This document shows positions 32,983 through 43,010 of a stretch of 64,000 nt of DNA, in pieces. Location of the stretch: contig JANFOG010000005.1 of assembly GCA_024336345.1 (NCBI GenBank), positions 682,001 through 746,000 on the forward strand, written 5' to 3'. A program made the position numbers and the translations under genes. The first letter of the stretch is position 1; the number at the start of each line of letters is the position of its first letter. Under the pieces are notes generated by a model that was given only the letters and a program-made list of their open reading frames with translations, did not search any database and was not told the origin of the DNA. Origin of the DNA: Mariannaea sp. PMI_226. Its lineage: Eukaryota > Ascomycota > Sordariomycetes > Hypocreales > Nectriaceae.

Positions 32983-34666
32983 ATGACCGACCCAGCTACA
33001 ACTCCGCCAATTGGCGCAGCAAAGCTCTATTCCAACGTCCAAGTTTCTTCCCATGGACTCGCCAATCAGGAAGAGGGGAATGTCCGGGAGGGTGATTACG
33101 ATGTCGAGACGGTCGAGCGAGTCTACAGAAAGATTGATGTTCGCATCATTCCGGGTTTGTTCCAACACTTTCACCTCTCCACCTTATCACAGGGATGAGA
33201 GCTAACCTCAAATAGCGTTTTGGATTCTCTACTTCCTATGTTCGGCTATTAGATCAAATATTGGAATTGCCCAGACCATGAACGCAGATAAGGGACACGA
33301 TCTGGTTACAGTCCTAGGCCTTACGGCTAAGGATACTTCCACGGCACTCGCCCTCTTCTACGTCGCCTACGTCATCTTTGACTTCCCTTCCAATCTCGTC
33401 ATGAGCAAGCTCAGCCCTCGTCTCTGGATGGCTAGAATCGTCTTTGCCACGGGTCTGATTGGCACCTGCTTTGCTGCCGTGAACTCTGCTTGGAGTACCA
33501 AGCTTCTGCGCTTCCTTCTCGGCGTCGTCGTTGCTGGTATGTGGCCTGGTATGGCCTTTTACCTGACTCTCTTCTATCCACCCTCCCGCACCGCCAAGCG
33601 AATCGGCTGGTACTTCACTGCGGCTCAGGTCTCTGCGGCTGTTGTCGGCCTCGTATCTGCTGGTTTCCAGAAGATGGATGGCCTAGGTGGTCTTGTTGGC
33701 TTCCGCTGGATGTTTCTTCTGTATGGCTTAGTCACTGTCATCCTGAGTATTATTCTTCTCTGGTGGCTCCCCGATCGCCCTCTCGCTCCTGGCGAGGTTC
33801 GATCTCGCTCTGGGCTTCTCAAGTGGCTTCCTGCTCCCCCTGAAGCTCTTACTGGCGAGGATGCCATTATTCACTACCGCGACCTCGGTCGAGTATATCA
33901 CGCTCGCCCCTGGACCCTAAAGGACCTTGGCCTTGTGCTCATCGACTGGCGGCTGTGGCCCTTGACTCTGATGTACTTTGGTGTTGTTGGCGTTGGTATT
34001 GGCACTCAACTGTACGGCTCAGTCATCATTGCTTCTATTCGGCCAGAGGCCAGCGGCATTGAGATTAGTCTCCTTTTCGCTCCGATTTGGATCATGGATC
34101 TCATTGCTATCCTCCTTGTGACCCCATTCGCCGATCGGTTCTATAAGGCTCGCCCCTTTATCTTCTGTGGAGCCGTTTGCGTCCAGATTGCTGGACTCCT
34201 CACCACTACCTTGGCACTTAATAATGGCTGGGCCCGGTATGGTGGTCTTCTTATGGTGGGATTCGGCCTAGGCCCTACCGTGCCTGTCTGCATGGCCTGG
34301 ACCTCCGAGATCTTCCAGCAACGTCATGGGGAGGTGGGAGTTGCGGCTGCCACTGCTCTCGTTTCCGGCCTAGGAAACCTTGGTAGTGTCTTGACCACCT
34401 ACGCCCTATACACCGGCTGGCCCGAAGATGCTCAACCGGGGCCCAGAAGATACCGCAAGAGCAACTACACGATGATTGGAATCCTTTGTATGAGTATCTT
34501 CAGCGCCCTCCTCATGAAAGCCCTTCTCAAAATTATCGGAAACCCCCCCGGCAACAAATTCCATGACGATTCCGTCAGCGAGTTTGAGGATGGCGCTGCC
34601 AGGCGAGAAGTTCACCAGCGTGGCTTTGGCAAGGGCCTTCGCTGGAAGAATGGCACACAGAATTAA
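32983..34666 (+). CDS. MFS permease, anion:cation symporter (ACS; Dal5/Tna1-like) family
   Basis: Two exons (32983–33154 and 33216–34666) encode about 540 residues. A hydrophilic N-terminus contains ERVYRKIDVRIIP, the entry to the first membrane segment in this family. It is followed by FWILYFLCSAIRSNIGIAQTMN and some twelve hydrophobic segments with a hydrophilic central loop (about residues 230–270). GYxxF-type and PDRPLAPG elements typical of fungal ACS permeases are present (FDFPSNLVMSKLSPRLWMAR, WWLPDRPLAPGEV). Characterised members import allantoate, nicotinate, pantothenate, biotin or related organic anions with protons at the plasma membrane; the substrate here cannot be told. The usual LDR before SNIG reads AIR, losing the Asp but keeping the Arg. 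The C-terminus is cytosolic and charged. The intron completes the IIPAFWILY junction. Confidence 0.9.
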
Positions 34667-36742
34667 TTAATTCTTTCTTTGGCTGTGGCCGCCCAGAGGC
34701 ATCTTTCAACAAATCGCCCGCAAAGCGACCTTCGGCAATTACTTTTCAGCTACTGGTAGTTCAACCTACATTTCCGCTATACTTTCCACATCCAAAATTA
34801 TTCACTTCGACCCAATGTTCTTCAGGATGGTTCACGCTATCGCTCCTCTCTATCCAAAGATGCCAATTGGGTTCTGAGGAATGGCGACAGCAATGGTCAC
34901 CTTGAAAGGGCTTTCCAGGTTCACAACGGTTGAGAAGACAATGCTTGTACGCTATCGGCTCACCCAATTTGTGGCCCTCGAGCCCGCTCGGAAACCATGA
35001 ATCCATCAAAGGGCCTTTTTTTGTCGTTTTACCCTTTTACGGCTCCGGCCTTGCTTAGATGCGATATTTTGCTCTTTTATGATACCCCATCAGCGTTTAT
35101 ACCCGCTGTCTTAACGAGTTTCCTTTTTCCTCGACAGCGACAGTGCTTTTACGCCATCGCTGGGACGGCGTGTTGGACCGAGGCCCAAGACCGGCGACAA
35201 TGCTGTTGCGCTATCGTTGGTGGGTTCTCGTGGGCTTTTGCCTTAACTTGCTATTGAATACGAGAATAAGATGTCCCTTCCGGGGACTGGTGCATGGAGA
35301 TTAGGAGTATACAGATATATATGTGGCTATGCGGCTTGTTGAAAGCTTGTATGAGCTTGAATAGAAACACTGCTTCTCCTAACTTTTGATTTTCCGTCAA
35401 CTAATGACCAAATGGACAAATTGGACTCACGAGTCACAGGGGAGCAGGAATTGCTGGTTTCCCCTCCATTCATAATGCCATCCTCCTATGGTTATACGAT
35501 GTACTCCCTCGTGCATAGCAGGACGGTGTACGCTTGGCTGCCTCAGGACCGCCCCTTGTATTGACAAAACATCTCATTGATGCTTACGGTGTACTACCAT
35601 ACGAGTCGCGCGACCTCAGGTGAGCCTTGCATTTCAAATTAATAAATACGATCTAGGAATCATACTATGGTGGTAATAAGGGTATTGGTTCCAGCCCGCG
35701 TTGCAACGAGCTAGGCGGTCATTGAAAAGGGAAGGCATCCCTTCTGTATTCATCGATGTATCTTCAGCTTCGTTACCTTTTGATAAGTTGTTTACGAAGT
35801 CTAACAAGGATAGCCAACCACACTGAAGCTTGAAGCCTGATTGGCAGCTAGGATATTAGGCGGATTAAAGGACGAGGGAACACTATCAATTAGTGGTGGT
35901 ATAGCAGGTCCTCCCACTTCTAAGAGCAATCCTGCCAGTTACCTACTCAAACGATTTCATTCCTATCATAAGATGTTAAGCTTTGCATATTGCGAAAAGG
36001 TGATTTAGTAATTATTGCATAGTAAGGCCCTTACATCGTATATGTAGTAAATGCATGTTAGACGCTCTCTCCAACTATCGCTTTGGCGACTCCGACCTGG
36101 AGTTGCAAAGATTCCTGACCTGTTTCGCCAGTTGTATTTGGTTCCTTTTTTCTTTATTTTAAATAAACTTGTGTACGACTTAGAAATTCTGAATAAAATG
36201 GGCAAGTTCGCTAACGTACTCTTAGTGAAACAGAAAGCAGACCAACAATGCTTTCGCAACAGACCATATCCATTTTGATCTTTCCAACGCCACTGTAAGG
36301 AGAGGGACGCAACAATTCAACAAATGCTGGCAATTGGCTACGTAAATATCCCTCACACAAGGACCCTTTCCTTTTTTCAGACACCGTAAACATTACCGGA
36401 CTGGATGTTACCTGGTACGTCGCATGGTACGCGTTACGGAACCAACCGAATCATGGCGCACTCCAGCTTGCATGGTTGTGCACATTTGTAAACGAGCCAA
36501 CCAACAGAGACGATGCCCAACATTGTGCTTTGGGCATGATGATTTCCATCTGTAGACTCCGAACACAAAATTACTCAACAATTAGGCAGTAGTTTATTCG
36601 CATCCTCCGTCAGCGGACATCAAATCAGTTCGTGACATGAACCATCGAGCCCGCCTCTTACTATCGCTTTTTACACTCTCTCACTGATTCAACCTGAGAT
36701 TTTTCTTTCTCCGTCAGATTTGCAGTCCAAACATCATTCATC
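34667..36742. other. Intergenic region between MFS and NYN genes
   Basis: About 2.1 kb without a supportable gene. It contains three imperfect copies of a 24-bp motif between 34937 and 35219. A minus-strand 82-codon stretch at 34761–35009 is Cys/His-rich but has no start context, domain or continuation. Confidence 0.5.
34937..35219 (+). repeat. Three imperfect copies of a 24-bp motif
   Basis: Copies at 34937–34960, 35139–35162 and 35196–35219 share the pattern GACARTGCTKKTRCGCYATC followed by a variable tail. Copies two and three are 57 bp apart, copy one about 200 bp away. Not recognised as a known element. Confidence 0.55.
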
Positions 36743-38185
36743 ATGAATGGCAAACCGATTGAGACCTGCATGATCTTCGTGGATGACTCCAACATATGGA
36801 TTGAGGCCCAAAAGTTCGCCGCCTCGGGTAATAGTCACATGCCCAAATTGACTGACTGCGACCGCGACCCGCGCCTCAGGATTGATATCGGGAAATTGAT
36901 AAACACTCTTTGTAACGGACGCAGACAAGGTCCTTCATTTCTGTATGGATCTCGCCCACCGCCTAATGATTCGGTGTGGGAGGCGTTCAAGAAGCGCGAG
37001 TTCGAGGCCAAGATCTACGATCGAGCCCGCGGTAAAGAGAAGGAGGTGGATAACTCTATGGCAACGGATCTGATCTCTGAAGCCACCGATCTCAAAGTCA
37101 GGGCCGAGTTTTTGGAGGAGGCCAAAGAGAAGAAAGCAGCCACGACGTTTGTCGTCATCACCGGAGACCGCGATATGCTTCCGTCAATCAAAAGAATGCT
37201 GGAGTTTGGCATCCGCGTGGAACTCTGGGCTTGGGAGTCTGGACTGTCTTCGGAGTACTTGAAGCTGAGTCACCGAGAAGATATACACCAAGAAGGTCTG
37301 CTGTCTGTCAAGCTTCTGAACTGGATATTTGACAAGATTTCATTCACCAATTTCCTGTCTACCCGGCAGATCAAGACCAATCAAGTCGATCCTAGCAAAA
37401 CAATCGTGCTCTATGAGTTTTCTGACCTGGTTGGGGATGACCCTGAAGCTTTCCTCTGCAAAACCCTCCTAGAATTGACCCGTTTGTTCTATTTCACTCG
37501 ATCCAAAAACGAATCGGAGATGTTTGTGGAGTTTCCAAAGGCTAATTATATTGAGACTGTCATCAAGGAGGCACGTAAACTGTTCAATGGAACGTTGAAA
37601 GTGGTGTCATGGCCTGAATACGCGAGTCGATTCAACAAGGACCCCCCTGACATGGTCGAAACAAGCAATATGTATGCACCGTTGACGGATGATAATGACC
37701 AAGGCTCTACCGACGCCACGGCTAAAGAAGAAGAAGGGCAACCAGAAAAGGAGCAAGGAGGAGAAGAAGAAGAAAAATATGGCAAGGCTAAGCCATCCAA
37801 CACCGCGGAAGGAGAGTGTAGACGCATAGAAAAGGAAGGAATAGAGAGTTCCAACAAATTCGATGACAATGGCGGCTGGACGACCGTGACTCGGTCTAAC
37901 TTGGGGAAAGCCCATGGCAGCAAAATGCGACAAGATCAGCAATGTCGTGATCGCCTCCATTGCAGGAAAAGAGGGGATTGTGGCTACCTCCACACTGACA
38001 AAGAGCGAGACTTGTTTCGGGACAATCCCAAGCAGGATTTTGGGCTTTGGAAAACGAAGGAATGTACGAAGAACTATTGCCACCGAGGAAAACAATGTTC
38101 CTACGCTCACACACAGGAGGAAGCATGGTGCCGACTTTGCCATCAGGAGGGTCACTTTACTGAGAGGTGCTTTACCGAATCTTGA
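36743..38185 (+). CDS. NYN-domain putative RNase with two CCCH fingers and a CCHC knuckle
   Basis: A single exon encodes 480 residues. Residues ~8–190 form a NYN (PIN-like) nuclease domain: MIFVDDSNIWIEA at the first strand, VDNSMATDL in the middle and FVVITGDRDMLPSIKRM, together supplying the acidic residues that hold the catalytic metal. A second, unassigned segment spans ~195–315. A Glu/Lys/Gly-rich low-complexity linker (~315–385) leads to the zinc region. This contains two CCCH fingers, C-x5-C-x5-C-x3-H (CRDRLHCRKRGDCGYLH) and C-x4-C-x5-C-x3-H (CTKNYCHRGKQCSYAH), then a C-x2-C-x4-H-x4-C knuckle (CRLCHQEGHFTERC) near the very end. The layout recalls animal Regnase proteins (PIN nuclease plus CCCH), which cut selected mRNAs, but fungal relatives are little studied and RNA cleavage is inferred. 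The start is the only ATG before the domain. It stands alone, flanked by gene-poor DNA. Confidence 0.87.
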   Translation: MNGKPIETCMIFVDDSNIWIEAQKFAASGNSHMPKLTDCDRDPRLRIDIGKLINTLCNGRRQGPSFLYGSRPPPNDSVWEAFKKREFEAKIYDRARGKEKEVDNSMATDLISEATDLKVRAEFLEEAKEKKAATTFVVITGDRDMLPSIKRMLEFGIRVELWAWESGLSSEYLKLSHREDIHQEGLLSVKLLNWIFDKISFTNFLSTRQIKTNQVDPSKTIVLYEFSDLVGDDPEAFLCKTLLELTRLFYFTRSKNESEMFVEFPKANYIETVIKEARKLFNGTLKVVSWPEYASRFNKDPPDMVETSNMYAPLTDDNDQGSTDATAKEEEGQPEKEQGGEEEEKYGKAKPSNTAEGECRRIEKEGIESSNKFDDNGGWTTVTRSNLGKAHGSKMRQDQQCRDRLHCRKRGDCGYLHTDKERDLFRDNPKQDFGLWKTKECTKNYCHRGKQCSYAHTQEEAWCRLCHQEGHFTERCFTES

Positions 38186-41100
38186 ATTTCACAAATAGGG
38201 ATCTTGGGGTTCAAAGTTGCCCGTCAGCTCGGCCAAGGAGATCAATATCAAATCCTAATGGCAATAAGACAACTCTTCAGGTTGCAGCTCGACGTCAGCA
38301 GGAAGCTAGTCTTATCACTAATCAACTTAGCCTTAGTAGTTTAAAAGGGAAAGGCTTGTTGTCTACCAGAGGGTAACAATGGCTGACCACGATCGTGGTG
38401 TCGCCCTAACCACAACTTCGCATTAACGCATTCCTTTAACTTCCCTTTTTTCATTCCATTTTCTTTCATTCACCTTTCTCTTCAACTTTCTTCAATATTG
38501 TCTGCTATTTTCTCTATCGTACTATAACTATCATTAATACAACTCGTTATTATGCTACAATCTTCCTCCTATGGAAGAGGAGTTTTGAAGCCCGCCAAAC
38601 AACCTCTCAAACGTACATTAGACACTACTCTCCCACCCACCCGCGAGTTGCCAACCCCTTCGACCCAGCAGCCTTTGATGGTATAGCTATTTGCGATAAC
38701 AGGATCGGACACATTAGTCTAGACCGGTTGAATAACCGTCGGACTATCCAAGCTTACCCTGTTCAACCAATAAGTTGCCAACCACAACCACGGCCTAACA
38801 AACGTTAACAAGTATCATGTATAGACTGCCAATCTATAACCTCTTTATTCTAACCATAGATAACTATAAGTGAGATCTAGTGGGTGTCTTGAATATGAAA
38901 AAAAAAGAACTAGCTACGTAGATATATAAGCTGCTAGACCCAATCGAAGGATATGATCAAGAAAGTTTCCCCCACTATTATGGCCGGAATTATCGACTTT
39001 TTATATTACTCGATACCCTACTTCGTCTTTTTACTCAACGTTTTGTAAATAATCCCTTTCAAGATTTATTAGTTATAATAAGGAACATCCCCTTTTTGTA
39101 TATAGGTACAAGGCATTTGATAGATCGTAAGAGCTACAATTTCTTTTTAGATCTTTGCCCTAGTAGGTAGGTAGTAGAAGATTGAAAAATAGGGAGTTTT
39201 GAGGGATGGATGCTACATCTGCTAAAGGCTTACCGCTACATTAAAGACTGACTTCTAGTATATATGTCTTTGAATCTCATCTATTCATTATCACTATAGA
39301 GTGCCTTGGTAGAATATTATAGCGCAGGAGTACAGTATCGTAATCACAACGCCATCTCAATCACTCAAAGCAAAGGAAAAAAAAAAGAACGTAAATTTCT
39401 TCAAGGGCCAGGTGACAATGGCATCGTAGCTGGCCGTCTGGCTGTCTATAAAGCTACAATGGTGGCAAGAATTGTATTCTACAGAACGAACTTGTAGGTC
39501 AAATTGGTCCAAATCAGCAACTAGCAAGCTGCACACATGGTAAACGCTAAGAGACTGGTATATTTTTTCCCTTCTTCTCGCAGGGATGACAAGCAGGATA
39601 ATTTCAGCAATGAAACTGTGATCCTTTTCGGTGTTCATGAGTAAACATCCCGCTATAGGATGTTTTGTTTCCATCGTCTAACCGTAATTTTAATGTATTG
39701 ATTTACATATAAAGACGAAACGGCTACCTGTTTGAGACAATTCGGCAGAGTTTGAGGTTGATTTTGTGGTTTTTTTTTGTTCGGGTGCTCTGAGCCCCTC
39801 GTATGATAAGAGAAGTCCAAGGGTCTGTAATTGTTTCAATGAAACAGTCTCGCAACAATTCGTCTGGTTTATCCAAGGAATGACTTCCATGTAATGGCGG
39901 CTATGAAGGGCGGCATTAATAGCTATTTCTGTGTTTCTCTATCTACTGACGAAATACCTCGGTAGCCTAGAGGTCTAAGGTCGTTTATTTGATAGAAGTA
40001 AGGTGAAGAGGATGGCTGACGAACACGTCGGGAACCAGCATCCATCCTCGTAAACACTGGCAACGTGCAACTTGAGGCAAGGCACTCCTCAAAATCTATT
40101 TTGAGAAAAGAGAAGCCTCATGTTTATGGGGTAGAGCGGACCGGGGGAGGGGAAGAGGGGCAACAAGCCACAGACCGCCAAACAGACCGGCATAATCACT
40201 TAGCCGGTGCCAAGGCTGCCGGTTCTTTCTCTCCAGGCCAAGCATGAGGCCGCCGCAGATTCTGCAAGCATTACTTTATTAAGCGATGCAGCGGATAGTT
40301 GAAAACCCGAGGTGGCATTATCGGTTTCTGTCAAATGGGGGGAGCCTCTAGGGAAGTTTGGAGGGTGGCGAAACAGCACGAGAGGAGACGAAACAGGGAG
40401 TGGCTAAGCAAGACTGGGGGCGGGATGGTTAATCGTGAGAGCATCAGCTGAAGATGTGGATTTCCAGGGTCACCATCTCATGAGCCAGTGAGAGCAGGGT
40501 GCCTTGCATGCTGGGAACTGTGGCTGGGTGGGCTGACACACCTTATGAGTGCTGCTCGCTTCACAGTGGGTGGGAAAGACATCTGAAACTCGGGTTGTCC
40601 CTTGATGCTGGATGTAGGCCTTTTTTATTTTGGTATGTATTTATTTAGATGGGGAATGAAACGCAGGGCCCGGGCTTCTCCTGAGGATATACAGATTACT
40701 TGTGGTATGTCTTGGATGGCCTGGGTGCAAGAATCCTTGGTCAAACCCATGGAGAGATCGTTGTTATGGACTTGCGCAATCCGATGTCGTGCGGGTTTTT
40801 GATGCGTTGATGATATGTGGGGGGTTTGGTTCCTTGTTCAAAACAGTACGGAGAGCAGAGTCTTGTCATAATAAACTGCTTATTATACAATTTGTATGGA
40901 TGTTGAGGTATTCTAGATGAGACGAAGCATGGGCTTTCTTTATATGAAAGCAGTCCGTGCTCTGTAGCATCCGAATTACTCTGTACGGTACGTTGGTGAT
41001 CAGGTACTTTCTGGGATTTTAATCAAGAGCCTACAGAAGCATACCTTATTCAGATTCATCATTTTAGTGAGCAAAATCCGTAGAGGTAAGCAAGGTAATT

Positions 41101-43010
41101 TGTGATCTGGTTGCTGTTTGGGCCCTTGCCTACCTGAGGCGGCTATTTTCTCTCTGAGACACTTTTTGAAGGATCGTCACTGCACGGTAATACTATGTAT
41201 GCATATGCTTACTCGGATACTTTAATTCTTATGGGCATGCCGCATTGGTACATAGAAAATGGAGAGAATTGCAGATCCACGTATTTATGGCTTCTAATTT
41301 ACTTGACGTATCATGGTATATTCAACCAAGATGGAGCATGGGTCAGCTCAGCTACCTAGGTATTCCATTCATCATTAATACATTTGGCAGTCAATTACAT
41401 ATGGATAATACTGCATTTCCTAAATTTTTCATTGACATAATATCATAAATAAAATACTCTTTTTTTTTTCATGTCTTTATTTATTTAAATGAAAATGAAT
41501 AATAGTAATCTGTAGACGATTTTGAAACTATTCCCCCCTCCTATTGACAGTCATTGATGTATAAATCATCAATCCTCAATCATCAATCAAACAGATACAC
41601 TTGGCCGAGACTGACCAACTAACATGCTGAGAAGAAAGGTGAAGTGAGGGGTCAGGTCAGGTCGTGGGTGACTTCCCTTGTAGATATTTTTCAAAACAGG
41701 GGTCAGGTGAGGTATCTTCATTCATGGTCTGTCAACATCGACCTTGTTCTCCAATCCCCCATGCTCAACTCAAAGGTATCCTTGTTGATTTTCCCGGACA
41801 CGGAGACGGAGATGGGATACCTTACCTCAAGCCTGCTTCTCGAAACCTCATAGATTGGCTGCTCAGCATACCGTCGGTTTACTTACCGCCCGCCACAACC
41901 TCTCTCTCCTGCGTCAGACTCGATACAACATCCACTCCCATGGCCCATAATCCGTGCCGACATCTGCACTCAGGTCTTTCGCCTTTAAGCCACACACTCC
42001 ATTACATTTTATCTCTCATTTCTTATTGGTGTAAGTAAGATGGCGCTCGCCTCCTACCACCACCAACAACCTTTATTCAAATGCCGTGCTTTCAATACCA
42101 CCCTTTGTCACCCACCCTAACTCCTGATTCCTAGCGGTGTAGGTGTTAGAAATATAACTTCCAGCTATTGATACTGGGCCTCACATTTTGTGCCTCCTTA
42201 GCTCTGCCACTGCTGCCCGAAGGTTTGTCTTAACATTGCAGGGGCGATTCAAGCGAATTCATCATGGCCAGATAGACGTCCAATTCTGAACTCAGAGTCC
42301 CTAGCTTTCGTTCTCCCGTCTGGCGACTTTACTCCAACATGTCATATATTCCGAATCAGTTGTATTAACTAATCGGCAACTAAATCCTGGATACTCCGTG
42401 GAATCCTGAGCCGAGCCTTGCCACAGAAGCCACTTACCTGCACACTGTTTTTGTCTCGTCTATATTCGACTCTATAGTATGGACGGTATGCCGCCCGCTT
42501 TTGCGTCCATCAATCACCCATGGTGAACCTCTGGGGTGTGTCTCTATATCGATCCCGACGTCCATCGCGTCTCAAGTTCAGGCCACCATAATAAACTCCC
42601 GATCAGTGACAGGGGCAAGCCCATACACTATGGTTCCCCATGCCTGTTATCGCTATGATGCGTGTCCTACTCCATCCTCATGCGGGTTCGTTTGGTCATC
42701 GGTCTAGTCTGTCTGATCCGGTTGGCTCCCAGAGTCATTCTTAAAAGACGGCCAAGATACCTTCTGATTCTTCCGTCTTTCCTTTGCTCCCACTCCACTT
42801 CGTCTCTCTTTCTGTCCTGTTTCTTTTCTGTTTGCCCTTTTTGGGGTTTGCTTCTTGTCTCTCACTAAGGTGCTAGGTCGCCTTCTTTTCTTTCTTTCTT
42901 TTTTTATCTACTTTCTTTATCTGCAGCTCTTTGATAGAGCTGTTCGTTCCTTGTGAAAACCTCAACTGAATCTACCAACCACGTTCCCATTCACTCATCT
43001 ATCCTCCAGC
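38186..43010. other. Long gene-poor, partly AT-rich region
   Basis: 4.8 kb without a supportable gene. The left part (about 38.4–39.7 kb) is AT-rich with many stops. Within it, a plus-strand frame stays open from about 38553 to 38808, with no ATG, and an overlapping frame starts at an ATG at 38551. These may be the relic of a dead gene or repeat. The right part (about 41.5–43.0 kb) becomes CT-rich and is probably the promoter and leader of the adhesin-like gene. Confidence 0.5.

Noticed and set aside
37607..38155. A 182-codon minus-strand open frame inside the NYN gene
   Set aside because: It is the antisense shadow of the charged linker and zinc region; its sequence is low-complexity Phe/Ser/Leu.
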